Assembly: GCA_963573305.1 (NCBI GenBank)
Contig: OY754331.1
Coordinates: 96,339,434 to 96,403,433, forward strand
Origin: Pyrrhosoma nymphula
Taxonomy: Eukaryota > Arthropoda > Insecta > Odonata > Coenagrionidae
Direction of reading: 5' to 3'
Length of the DNA stretch: 64,000 bases
Both the position numbers and the translations under genes were made by a program. Within the stretch, counting starts at the first letter, position 1, and the number at the start of each line of letters is the position of its first letter. This document shows positions 49,261-60,915 of the stretch, piece by piece. The notes under the pieces were generated by a model that was not told the DNA's origin, ran no database searches, and saw only the letters and a program-made list of their open reading frames with translations.

Positions 49261-49990
49261 CCTTACCAATCTCAAAACATGCAAAAGAGCATTAGCAATT
49301 GGGAAGTAAAATGAAAGGTCAAATATGGTATGGCAGAAAGGTTATAAAAATGACATTTTATTGGAGACAATTTCATTAAAATAAGGGTGTGTAGATAAAA
49401 ATGGAAAAGATGTAGAATAAATTGCTACCGACATGAATGAGGCTCACATAAGGCCACGTGACCTATACGGACCTGATAATGATGCAGAGCATCGAACCCA
49501 TGGTCGTAATAAACCTTTTCTAGTGGAAAATTGCCATTTCTGTGATTCATTACGCTGAACTTCCACCAGATCACGCCTGATACTTCTCTTTTTCTATACG
49601 GACAAATAAAAACAACAATGCTGCCAAAAAATACACCAAACAGAAGGTATTTCACATGAATGAACTGAGAGCAAGGATACGAACAACAAACGTATGTGTA
49701 CATGGAGTGTAGTCCTAACAACATTGCCAAAAGAATCCTTAGGATCAGGTGATTCCAAAAGACTGGCAGGACGGCATAAATAATTGTGGCAAAACCATTT
49801 ATGGTACAAAACTAATATATCGAGACGACGAAACCATTACATTTTATCAGCACTGTACATTTAAATGCATATCTTTTCAAGAAAGTGAATGTTAATGAGT
49901 GCTCTAGGGCTAATTAATCTCAAAGTATTCAAGTAAAAAATTGCAAGGGAATTGGGAATATTAAATGAGCCGGCCGTACCTCGTACATAC
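49261..49990. other. No feature recognised
   Basis: Minus-strand frames at 49425-49730 and 49594-49809 overlap in different phases and have no known motif. Confidence 0.4.
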
Positions 49991-49991
49991 A

Positions 49992-50525
49992 TGTCCCACA
50001 TGGGAAATTAGAGCTTTTTAAATCTGTTGTTATTTTTTTACTTTTGGTTAAATAAGTACCAAAAACAGCAAAATATTTGCATCACTTTTAAAAATATTTT
50101 CCAGTCCCATTATTGTAATCTAAGAAAGGGAAATATACTCTAAGATGGAATATTAATAGGAACAAGATGTAACTCAAATTTTACGGCACGAGTACCTTAG
50201 TAAAAAATTATTAAAGGAAAACGTCTTGCAAGGGTATTTAGTACGTACATTAAATAAACCAATTGATCCATTTGTCCATCTCTTATTGGCATTCCATATC
50301 ATACCTGAGAAGCTAAAGCTTTTTATATTAATAGTTTTTACCTTTCATCAAAGACGTACCAAAAACAGGGAGAGATATAAACCATGTTTAGGAGCATCTT
50401 CCTTTTTTCTTTTTAAAATATATAGCAGTGAAATATACTCGAAGGGCAAAAGTTTTATTGCAATTAGATGTTACTCATGTTTCGGTGCAAGAGTTCCTTC
50501 AGCAAAAAGAATACTCATGTCGAAA
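49992..50525 (+). repeat. Diverged tandem duplication, period about 300
   Basis: GTACCAAAAACAG at 50057 and 50358, GAAATATACTC at about 50130 and 50430, and AGATGT(A/T)ACTCA..CGAGT(A/T)CCTT in the same order show that about 230 bases are repeated once, clearly diverged. Confidence 0.65.
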
Positions 50526-50945
50526 CTGAAAAAATGTCATAATTTTAATATTGTCATGGAAGAGAATAACTGATACAAAACAGAGTATTAGGGGTTGAAT
50601 GTTTGGAAAAATTGCATTCATATTAAAGTAGAGGTATTTGTATCACACACCGTCTGAACCCATTGGCTACATCAAGCTGTAGGTAAAATGTTTTTATTTG
50701 TGGGCTTCGGACAAAATACGACCGGCCGTAAGTCATACGATTGATCTACAATGTCCACGAAGTCAACACGAATGACATACCAATCCGTTCCAGCAGACGA
50801 GCTGGTCCACTAATTTTTCAGGGTTAAGTTCGTTATTTTCGGTATTTGTACCAGTGCTGTGTTTTCTCACTCATCGATTTGCGTTAAACGCCATCCTCGT
50901 AAACAGTCATATCCAGTTAAACTTGGACAAGAGACTACCTCAAGC
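50485..50945 (+). repeat. Dispersed repeat, copy 2 (uninterrupted)
   Basis: The continuous counterpart of 43290-44200. It marks the site, near 50690, where the other copy carries its insertion. No coding signature. Confidence 0.65.
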
Positions 50946-51162
50946 CCCAACATTATATGAAACGGATCTAAATGAAAAATTCTTTCAGTTCCTGTTCCTG
51001 TTTGGCAAACTGCCGGCCACAGACACCGATTCGGTGGCCTTGCAGTCGAAAGGTCGCTCCAACATTGTAATACATTTCCTAGTAGTATAATTAAGATCTT
51101 GAGTTTGCTGTAAACATCTTTAACCCAAATCTAACAACTTCAATTTTTTATTTGACTTTTTT

Positions 51163-51208
51163 ATTACACTAACAATTAGCTCAATGGGGAGCTAATTATT
51201 TGTGTAAT
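51163..51208. repeat. Imperfect hairpin
   Basis: ATTACACTAACAATTAGCTC and its near-complement GGAGCTAATTATTTGTGTAAT close on AATGG; about 17 of 20 positions pair. Confidence 0.65.
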
Positions 51209-51589
51209 CAAACAAACGCTGAAAGAAATATTATTGGTGAACCTAAAGATGTGAAAGCTTCAAAGGTTTGTAATCACTTCCAATTAAAAACTCACCTTAA
51301 CCGGTGGATCACGTTATAATGATATTTTTTAAATTGAAAAAATATATAAGAAAGAGGTGACAGTTGAACCACAAGTTCCAAATATGATTATTTTAGATGA
51401 TCCATAGAAACACTCGCCCGGGGAGAGACACGGCCCCGTCTTTATATACATCACTCCTATTGTATCCATAAAAAACGCTGTTTACATCAGTAGTATAAAA
51501 TAGATTCCATGCACAAGACCGTGAAATACTCGAAAACCCACCACGCAGACGGAGAAAAGAGAGAACGCGAGCATAACGTACGGCCGCGT

Positions 51590-52180
51590 GACGAACAATA
51601 CTGCCGAGAGGGGGTTGGAGGTACGTGTAGAGAGAAGTGAACAAGAGCGCTAAGGGTTTGCAATGCGATGGCTGTCCAATGGAGGGAGGGAGAAACAAGC
51701 GTGGTGATGAGGGCGAAATAATGCGAGGGGGGAGGCTAATGATCCAGTGGATTTCGCAACGATGGCATGCGTGGTGCGCTCTGCATATGGGGTGGTGTGG
51801 GTGGTGTTTGAGGTGGTGGTAAACATGGGGGGTGGTGCATTGATAAAAAAAGGCAGCAAGGGATGGGGGAGAGAGAGAGAGGGAAATCTGAAGTGTCGAG
51901 GGAGAAGCAAGGAGAGTTGGAGAGTGCCGAAGATTGGATTGAATGAGCAAAGTATGGATGGACGAGGAGTGGAGATTGAATTCTTCTCGAGTGGTCTTTT
52001 TCAGTGCCTTGCAGAGTGTGTGTGTGTGTGTGGAGGGGCCGTTGAGTGGTACAACGCGGGTTTGGAGTGGTTGCAATGAGATGTGGGGGTGGTAAGAGAA
52101 ATGAGGGGAGAGAGATGGTAGGAACGGAGACAGCGAAGGCCACCACGCTGGATGGATGGCGACGCTGTGGTTGGAAAGAT
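51590..52180 (+). repeat. GA/GT-rich tract
   Basis: Purine-rich on the + strand with a (TG)n run at about 52016-52032. The longest open frame of the window (51393-52187, minus, 264 codons) lies across it. It is rich in His/Pro/Ser/Leu, has no domain, and is read as a low-complexity artefact. Confidence 0.6.
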
Positions 52181-53237
52181 GGCACATACTTCAAAAATGG
52201 AAAAAAGAGATAGGCTTACGATGATGTGAGAGAGCTCTGTAACAAGATCAGATTTAACCCTAATACGTTCAAGATGCCAACATTACAGTTTCCTCAGGTC
52301 ACCTTAAAGCACTCAAGGTTGTGGTGCATCGCCTGATAAAAGAACTCCGTTTTGTTTAAACTTCGTTTTATTAAAACTTAATACAAATTTATCTATTAAT
52401 TTTTTAAAATCTAAACAGAATTTTATTAGGAGTATGTAGACAATATTGACATTGATAATAGATTATAAGAAGTAGACTAACTAAAACTGTTTCAATGAAT
52501 AGTGGATATTTTCGAAAATTAAAAGCCAGCTTTCAAAGAGGGAAAAAGGTAAATACTGTGTCAACGAAAGGATTAAATCCGATTTGCAATAAGCACAATG
52601 AAGTGTTTTATTTTCAGAAAATGGGATCAACCCGTAAAAGTAAGCAAATGTTAAATAATTATTTTTTTAATTGTTCAAAATAGTCAAAGTGAATTAAGTA
52701 TTTATATTAACTGTGAAAATCTGTTCAATATTTTCATAAGTATTACGTAACAACAAATGAAAAAGTTAGGTATAGGCCAGCCTGTGGTAGCAAAACTTAA
52801 ACATGTGATTCCTGAAGGCTTAAATAATTAAGCTCATAATTAACAAAGATTCCGAAAGAGCTCTCCATATGTCCGATAACTCGAGTAATTAATCAAAGTA
52901 ATTGCTTAAACTGCATATACAATGCGGATCGCACCACACATGCATAGGCGATGAATTGAATACCCCAAATTACATTAAACATTTTTAATTTATGATATCG
53001 TATTCCGTTTCAGCAATACCAAAAACGTCTAAATACAGATTTTTAAGTGCATTTAATGAAATTTAGTATTTTGACCTCTTATAAACCTTTCGGTCCCAGT
53101 GCACTTCGCAGCGCCATGCAAACTTAATGCCCCGAGAATGTTTGCATTTCGACATGGCCGCGTAAATTTACATCGCATTGCATATCATAGCATCGCATAC
53201 ACGTGGAATTCACATTCATTATCATTAGACAACATGT
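52181..53237. other. AT-rich DNA upstream of the candidate exon
   Basis: A TATAAA at 53080-53085 lies 153 bases before the candidate start codon at 53238. No initiator at the expected distance was convincing. Confidence 0.35.
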
Positions 53238-53342
53238 ATGGACGCGGAAATCGGTGCACTTGTTTTCTTCCTGTGTATTAACTTCATTTCGTCGGTGGGT
53301 CAAGCTCATAATAGCCGGGTGAGGGAGTCGAGTCTATGCCAG
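53238..53342 (+). CDS. Candidate first coding exon with signal peptide
   Basis: An ATG at 53238 opens 35 codons that end exactly at a perfect donor (CAG|GTGAGTAA, 53343). The peptide begins MDAEIG, has a hydrophobic core (ALVFFLCINFISSV) and a plausible signal-peptidase site after GQA, then a charged mature start (HNSRVRESSLCQ). This is the layout of first exons of secreted or type I membrane proteins. Against it: the ATG context is poor, and another ATG four bases upstream opens an overlapping 15-codon frame. No downstream exon was recognised in the remaining 10 kb. The protein family is unknown. Confidence 0.33.
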
Positions 53343-54681
53343 GTGAGTAAACTTTCATTTTCGCAAACGCGTCCTGGTCCTACTCCCGTCTTATTCCCCT
53401 ATCCGACAACTTCCACGTTTCGGCTTCCCTATGAATTAGCAAGATGCTTATGTGAAATCGTTATACGGTCACTTGGCAGTCAACTGTCATCGAGTCACCA
53501 GCTACTCAGAATGTAGCCATAAGGGTTGTTTAACACGGCACATAAGCACTCTTTTCAGCACTAAAATCAGTACTGAAATATTACCCAAAAACAGCGAACT
53601 AAAGCCGGAACTTCAATCAAATTTGATCCCTGGGACTGAGTTTGCACACTGCTAATTTTAAGTGAGCAGTGGTGCTGTCCATGAATTTTCTGAACTAAGC
53701 AATCTAAATAAACTGCTGCAAGTTTTATAGCACATGCACTTTATTGTTTACAAAACATTCTAAACAAGCTTCAGTAAACCAGTTCTGCAAGTCTCAAGAG
53801 CACGTTTCCTCGAGTACAGTTCACACACTTACTCGATGATTATTTTAGTTGATTACAGCTCCACCACCCGTTTTATCGCACAGCACTCGACTCGCTTGTT
53901 TCGTATTTTAAGTATTGTACCTACTTATTTCTTCTAGTTTTACACCATTAATATTGCAATATTTACTCAATACTTTTTACAGCTACAGAAATCAAAAAAT
54001 AACATTCGAATGTGGTATCCAATATGAATAGAGAAATATCTCGCTCCAACTACCATAAGCTTATTTCTCCTAATAGTTTCCGTCCCACTGGTTTTCGAAA
54101 ATAGCTGCTCCGACCAAACGGATGTACATGTTTCAGACGACGCCCGAATTCTGATACGGTCGTTCGCTTGAGCATCATCACAGCACATAGGTAGAAGATA
54201 CATAAAATTGTAAAGGGTCCATTATGATTCTAATAATCGATTGATCTATCAATTTATCCAATCCAATATTTTAAACACCTGATCTAGAGGATACAATTGA
54301 ATTAATGTTTCACTTCATTAATTCTTGCCATATCTTACTCCCGGCAACAAGATCCAACACCTTTCGAAGTGTCGCGCCGCGCCGCCCAGTTCCTCATCCA
54401 AAGCTTGGAGATCGCGAGGGCTCGTGCATTTAGTCAGTATCCTAATATCCGGATCTTACAAATATTGGTCAACTGCAGTTCCTAAAATTTTCCCTGGCCA
54501 TTATGAATTGAATTTTCACCAAGAATCTATTCCGTTTCATGTTCCTTTTCATCTGGTTACAGTATTTATTCCTCATTCTTCTTCTAGGGACTTCATCCAA
54601 TATTTTCTCTGCCATCTATCATTCTCCTGACGAGTTCAATGAGTTTAAGGGTGCGACGAATCCCTCGGCATGTTCATTTCC
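53343..54681. other. No feature recognised (intron if the exon at 53.2 kb is real)
   Basis: Only short frames; 54365-54420 has a small GC-rich patch. Confidence 0.35.
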
Positions 54682-54684
54682 TTA

Positions 54685-54941
54685 AGGGTTGGTTTACACT
54701 GGCAAGTAACTTCCTCAAGTTTCTTCTGCATGAGCTTGCGGAAAATTTTACTCAGACGAAAACATTTTCATGAGCTAGAGCAGACGAGGATTGGTTGTTG
54801 TTTCTTTTACGCTTCTGCAAGCAACTTGCCGGAACTTTGGAAAATTCTGCAAGACTTGCAGAGACGTTTACATGTGACATTTACGTCAAAAGAATCACGC
54901 TGCAAGTAACTTGCGCAATAAACTTGCCATGTAAACCCACC
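54685..54941. mobile_element. 257-bp MITE with GGTTTACA termini
   Basis: Left terminus AGGGTTGGTTTACACTGGCA; right terminus reverse-complemented GGTGGGTTTACATGGCAAGT. Both are flanked by TTA (54682-54684, 54942-54944). The interior repeats ACTTGC/GCAAGT five or more times as subterminal motifs. TTA duplications suggest PIF/Harbinger, as for the 7.06 kb element, but the sequences are different. Confidence 0.65.
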
Positions 54942-54944
54942 TTA

Positions 54945-55819
54945 GGAGTACGCCAAATGTTTTGTCCCCGTCTACTCTCCTTCATTCTGCATCGTTTCTG
55001 ATTACATCTGTCCATTTGACATTCAGAATCCTCCTTCTACACCAGGTTCTACAAGCGCCTAGCTCCACAAGGTGAATAATACCTCTAGTCTGTGTCTCTG
55101 ACCCGAAGAGATCAACAATGCATGCGAATAAATGTACGTAGGTATTGTTTCCTTATTGGTAATTGTATTTATATCGAGTTAAGAAGTTTTTGCCACATAT
55201 TCCTCTTCGAATTGAGTTTTTGAGTTTAATATCCACATATAGTCTTTCATTCCACGTCACGTAAACTTCCTATGCAAGTGGAATATTCTGCATGTTCTAG
55301 TATCTCTCCTGTTAATTTAATATCTTTCTTAAGCTTCTTTCATTGCAATTGCTATGATTTCTATTTTCTGAATTCGCATCATCGAAGTATAATTTCACAG
55401 AACTTCACAATGATCTGTTTTGCCTATTTCCACCCCTCTAAATCTACATTGCGACTAGCAAGCCACCACAAGGGTATGTGTGAAGGGATATCGGAACAAC
55501 AGCCGTTTTTGTGTTTGAAAATTAAAATAGATGTACCGTTATATACATTATGTTGCAAATGAAATTGTTGTCGATTTTCTATTGCGATTGCAATTGCTGA
55601 GAGATAAAAAGGAGCATTTCACCTATCTGTCCTACCGTCTTTCTCATTTTGCGAGGGCAAAAATCTACCTTGTCGGGGCCAGAATTTAAAGTTCCCTGTA
55701 CCTTTCTCTCTTCCCGATCCGAGTCCCGATGTCAATCGCACTTATACCTTCATGTTGGAAGCGACTTCTACCCCAGCTTATTGACACTGAACGCCCGATA
55801 TTGATGTTGTCCACGATTC
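54945..55819. other. No feature recognised
   Basis: Pyrimidine-rich parts, no reverse transcriptase motif found upstream of the Penelope-like fragment. Confidence 0.4.
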
Positions 55820-56280
55820 CAATTGATTTTACTGTCTATCCTTCAACAGACATCAAATTCTTAAAAAAAACAATTTTTAAAATAGCACATAAAAACCATA
55901 AAACGCAGCATAAACTCGTATATTCAAAACTTAAGTCAGATACCCCTATACAGCTAAGAAGCCAAATAATTTATTCTATTCCATGTAAAGACTTGTGACA
56001 GTAGCTATTTAAAAAATCCCAATATTAAAAAAATAGGATCTCGTAACATAAAACCTCAATTTTGACTTAAGTTCAACTTTGTGCATTAGCAAATCATGCA
56101 ATTACAAATAGTCACTCATTTAATTTCGAAGAAGACAAAATTTTAGACTCAGAACCAAATTTATCAAAAAGATTTTTCAAATAAATGTACCATTTATCCA
56201 GAAATAAAACAAGTTGCAATAAAAGAACAGACATTACTTATCTACGCAAAATTTATCATAATTTAATAAATGACACATAA
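55820..56280 (+). pseudogene. Penelope-like element, C-terminal GIY-YIG region remnant
   Basis: In the + strand, KLVYSKLKSDTP is followed by a RSQIIYSIPCKD block near 55950-55992, the stretch that precedes the GIY-YIG endonuclease of Penelope-like retroelements. After a frameshift at about 55993 come DSSYL and LKNRIS.HK (56029-56052), matching the conserved arginine region. Next come HSFNFEEDKILDSEP and KRFF (about 56115-56180) and a final CNKRTDI block. Internal stops (56044-56046 and later) and frameshifts make it dead. The GIY-YIG tyrosines are largely lost. The reverse transcriptase domain is absent. The family's 3' hammerhead-type motif lies 195 bases downstream. Confidence 0.7.
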
Positions 56281-56471
56281 CTTTCCAACAAAGAAATGGA
56301 TCCAAGCAACCGAATTAAAATTGTAAATAAATAAAAACAGCATCAAACTTTAAAGGTAACAATCTTGAATGTCAATTTCTATGTATTTTTATACCTAATG
56401 ACTGTCAATTAACCATTATGTAATCAAAACAGAACTGTCAAACATATAACATCATGCATCATTTGTTTATA

Positions 56472-56509
56472 GCCCTGAAGATGGATAAATAAAAATCCGA
56501 AACGTCGGC
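56472..56509 (+). ncRNA. Hammerhead-ribozyme-like motif of the Penelope-like element
   Basis: GCC (56472-56474) can pair with GGC (56507-56509) as stem I. CTGAAGA (56475-56481) fits the invariant CUGANGA. GGAT (56483-56486) pairs with ATCC (56495-56498) as stem II. GAAA (56499-56502) is the second invariant box. It is followed by C-G and the cleavage-type GTC (56504-56506). Stem III is only the palindrome ACGT, so activity would need a dimer, as described for Penelope-type hammerheads. All core positions I can check are present. Cleavage itself is not shown. Confidence 0.6.
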
Positions 56510-56512
56510 AAA

Positions 56513-59204
56513 AGTTTAAAAAAATATTATTTGACCTAAACTCATGAAATTTGCACCATAATTTATTTTATATTTCAACAATATAAATTTTAACTTTTTC
56601 TCGGCAACGGCCGCATGGGTTTCAAACGAGAATTTATGCCTTAGGCCTTCACGAATTAGGTCACGTGATAAATATGAGAATTAAAGGTAGGTTTTTCAGG
56701 GGTATTTTTCACCCCACCCTCTCCAGTGGTATTAGCATCCTTAAAGGTATATGCATTTTGAAACATCATGTCCTGGGGATTCTTTTCATTCTAAGGAAAA
56801 TTTTTAAAGTTTTTCTTCTTTTCATTCGATTTCAACGGGCGCCCTCTCCTATTAATGATAATAATAACGGAATAAAGCGGTAAACCAAAGAGTATTCGGC
56901 GTTCAGCTACAAACGGGAGGACACTCTGTTAAGGAAATAATTTTCGTATCGTTCCAAAACCCGCATTAGCTTGAACAAACGGAAGAGAACCAATTGAGAG
57001 GATACAGGTCATATTGCGTGAATTTAAATGGGATTTAAATTTCATGGATTGATGAAAATAAGCGCATTTTATTAAAAAAATTTCCATTTCTTCAATGAAA
57101 ATAGCCTTTTTTTTATTCATCTACGAGGAGAATTATATGGCACATAACATCCATAGAAGATTCCAGGAAATAGGGTAAGAATATATACATCCTACCCCGA
57201 GTTGGTCTATGTAATTGTCTAGTTTTCTAGCACAGGCATGGCCAAGTGAGAAGGAGGGCCTTGGAAAGATATAGGCCCAGCAACGCGGTCGGTAATCACA
57301 ATATGTATGCTTATGTGTACATAAGTAAGTCTAAAATTCGGGGGTGATGACGGAAGCGAAAAAATAGAAGGCTACATGGAAGAATTATTGCGATTAACGG
57401 TGAGAGAGATAATCGAGAGCATGATAACAGGTTTTTAAATCAGAAGAAAACAAATAATATTCTTAAAGGCTAAATGATAAAATATACATTAAAATACAAG
57501 CATTAATAACAATACTTTGAATAGCAGTTCTGGATTTCCATGAAGAGGAAGTAACCAATAAAACTGTTAAAAAATTTTAATTTCAAAAGCGTAGGTACTG
57601 AAGGAACAATTTACGAAAGAATAGATGAAAATCGATTCTCATCAAGATACAAATATTTTTGGGACGAAAATAGGACATTAGCAGTAATTTTTTAAAAGAA
57701 GTTATTCTACAATATGTCTTTTATCTTATACTCCTTTAAAGCAAGCATTTCTTTAATAATATAAGAGTTGATTTTTTAAGACGAGGAAATTTTGTAGTAG
57801 AGAGAATTATTCGATAAAGACTGTCGAGGGCTAACTAGGTGTTTGAAAAATCAACATGACCTCAGTATTAGAAATTATTTGAGTACAAGGGAGAGCAAGG
57901 TGCGATTCACAATGGTTTAAGGGTTGGTACAGAGGGCCGTTCACAGAATTTCAATGCCTAAGATCAGAACTTAATTGCCGTGAGAGGCAATTCATGTTAC
58001 AGGGACATTAGGTGCCTTAGCGGTGCTTTTATAAGCACAGTAAGCTCACAGTTGAACAAAGAGAAGCTAGAGCACAGTTGGTGAAAATTTTGGCTCAAGG
58101 CCCCCGGTAACTTCACGCACTGAAGCGGTGTGTATGGAAATGTTGGTAGGTTAGTTATAAGTTGCTAAGCACTGAGGCGAGATCTTAAGAATTAATTACT
58201 GAGCATTGCACTGTTTCAAGGAAATTTCTCGCGAAATTAATTCTATGACCGTAGTTTCAAGGGCTTTAATATAACGGCTGGCACGGTTCCATTGGTGTGT
58301 CAAAATCTGGCGCATGAAAGGATCTCACCGGATTGATCAACTGGAAAACAGACAGGAAATGCAAATGCCACTCCATTGATCCAATCGAATAATTGGTGAC
58401 GATTCTGCTGTTACCGACTTAATCCGTCGGTCATTCCTAATCTGGCCATTTTTGAGAAAATTGGCGCATGTAGAACCACTTCAAAGGCTGTAAGAGTCCA
58501 GTGATAGCATCGGAGTCTAACTAGTTCCGGAATTATCGCCTTAATTAATGAAGAGGCTGGATTACTGGGCACGAGGGTGATTGGGCTATTCCATATCGCA
58601 TCACTAAAGCTCGATGAAAATTCGTTTGAATGGACTGACTAGATGCTACAATTATCAAGAACGGCTATCAAAACAGGGTTAACGTAGTTACGAACAGAGC
58701 AGGTCAATTAGGAGAGGGGAAAATTCGGCAAAGTTTAGTAATGAATGCCACTATGTCTTACGATTGAGGCACAGCATGATGAATTATAAATAAAAATAGG
58801 CAATATTTCAGAAAATAAATATGAGTACTTTCACCTCTAACTGATTTTGACTCGTTTGGCAAATTTCAGACTTTCTTATTTTTATCAGCCAAAAACGTTA
58901 CGGTAAAATGTGCACATCCTAGGACCATGAGTATCGCCTTGGAGGGCTTCATACCACCAATGAATTATGAGAAAATGCAAAGTGTAAATAGCTAAGGATA
59001 CGAGAGAGATGAATAGCTCTAATAATTAAAACACTTGAGTATTTTAATTATTCAACCGCATTTCAACGCGCAACCGCACTTTCAACGCTCTTTCACTGTA
59101 ATCGGTAAAAGCTAGAAACCTTGGTAGTGACGCTCTTGCGTTGAAACCGCGGACGACTTATTAAACAATTGCGTGGACACTGTTTTTACGCGAAAACCGC
59201 CACG
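56513..59204. other. No gene recognised
   Basis: A short inverted repeat (AATAATTAAAA.. at about 59017-59050) is the only structure seen. Open frames do not exceed 72 codons. Confidence 0.45.
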
Positions 59205-59290
59205 ATAAAGAATTCATCTGGACCGGGAGTCGAACCACGGCACTTTGGCTTGTCAATGCGCGGAATACTACGCAACCAGGCTTCCTAATT
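59205..59290 (-). repeat. tRNA-like unit / SINE head
   Basis: On the minus strand a perfect box B (GGTTCGACTCC) follows a tRNA-like 5' half (GCCTGGTTGCGTAGTATTCCG). CTGG and CCAG could close a short acceptor stem. The T-arm has mismatches, so a functional tRNA is unlikely. Confidence 0.42.
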
Positions 59291-60150
59291 TTCGTAGAAA
59301 TGTTGGAGGATTCACGGGAAAAAGATGTTGTGCCCTAGCTGTATGGATGGTAACGCAAGGGATATGAGGACATCAATATTGGTAGAACCCGTGAGATTGA
59401 ATCCTACACCAACAATTCATCTGTGCTTTTCAGCGTATGCGACGATTTTCATACTGTCGAATCACGGAGATGGAATACGTAAAAATTACCACAATAAAAC
59501 ATTTTTACAAAATATGTAAATAAAGTGTTTTATTGTTATGCTATTTTTAATATGCTGAAATTTGAACAAAGTAGAGCCGGATGTCTGTGAACTTTTTTAG
59601 CTCTAATTTCGCTCTCAATAATCAGGGCATTATTACATTAAGGGAAGAAACTTTTTATCCAATAATTTTTTTTTCGTAGCCCTTCATCTGCGACAAATTG
59701 AAAAAAATATTAGTTCAATAGTAAAAGCGCAAAAAGTTGATTTTTTAAATTTTTTTTAAGTAGACGCAGATTAGGATTCACCTGCGAGATCGTCACGAGA
59801 AAATGGTTGACGTCATGAAAGGGATGGGTCTCGAATATATAGTGATGGGTGAGAGGGAGGCTAAAAAATGACACAAAATATTATTCCTGAACAAGGGGCA
59901 CTCACTTTGACGACGGAAAGTGGGACTCAAGGGAGTGCTCCAGGGGGCGGGGTCCGTGTGAGGCCGGGAGGTTTTGAAGAGCCCCAGTTTGCCCACTCCT
60001 GGAGAGGGTCCGAAGCTCCGCTGCTGTCCCACAATAGAATCTGAGCACGAGGGGCAGAACGGGGGAGAAAACAACGGCAAACGGAGGCTGAAGTCACGTT
60101 CGGGGCCGCAAATGGAAATTGGGTGCCTGATTGGGACGTCCATAAGAGTG
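59291..60150. other. No gene confirmed
   Basis: 59930-60130 is moderately GC-rich with overlapping frames on both strands, none recognisable. Confidence 0.35.
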
Positions 60151-60158
60151 GGGAAGCC

Positions 60159-60174
60159 CTCTCTCTCTCTCTCT
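60159..60174. repeat. (CT)n microsatellite
   Basis: Eight CT units, directly read, just upstream of the possible leader exon. Confidence 0.85.
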
Positions 60175-60249
60175 CCCTAGTATACAAACACATTGCTGAC
60201 CGGCACACGCACAAAACACACACAGAACACGTGTTCACGTCGACTACGG

Positions 60250-60378
60250 CTGCTAGCTCGCTGGCACTGATTCGTTTTCACATTTTTGCTCCGGATTATT
60301 TTTTTCTTCCTTCTCCCTCCTCCTCCAATCATGCTCTCTCCAGCTCTCGACATCATGAGTGCTTCGAATAGTTAAATG
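60250..60378 (+). other. Possible 5' leader exon ending ATG|GTAAGT
   Basis: A pyrimidine-rich leader (CTTCCTTCTCCCTCCTCC near 60307) ends at ATG (60376-60378) directly followed by the donor GTAAGT (60379). A short upstream frame from 60330 stops right before this ATG. First exons that end at or near the start codon are common in ribosomal and other housekeeping genes. No downstream exon was found, so this stays a guess. Confidence 0.2.
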
Positions 60379-60915
60379 GTAAGTCTGTGTCATTTTTTTC
60401 ATCTTTGATGCCTTTTGCTACACGATTGGCATGCATATTTGTGGGATCTTGTTGGGGGAAATCAATATATTCGCAGTGACGGCTATGAAAGAGAGTTCGA
60501 GTCGGAGTGTATTTTTTCCCGATGCGGATGAAAAATTAAGGTTGATTCTAGATACGTTGATGTTAAGGAGTACGTTCAATAAATCAACGTATTAACGATC
60601 TTCATCGAATAAGGAGGAATCATAAAGAAAGAATCGCGACGAAAAAAATAAGCACCCGAAATCGCTCACCAAATATTAAAATAATAAATCCTACGTGGAT
60701 GTTTGCAATCAGATGAATTAGGATGATTTTAATCCGAAAAAAATGTATAGACTCGTATCAAAAAAGGCTAGATGTCCATTTGACATCATAAGTAATACTA
60801 AAATCAACATGGAAATACGGCGACACTGGAAGTCGAACGAAAGAAAAACATACGAATGATACATGCAAATGCAAATATCTTTCAAGTACGAATTTAATGA
60901 AACTGATAACGCGCC

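Noticed and set aside
51393..52187. 264-codon minus-strand open frame, the longest in the window
   Set aside because: It lies mostly in a GA-rich tract read on the stop-poor CT strand. It is dominated by His/Pro/Ser/Leu, has no domain, and several other frames are open over the same bases.
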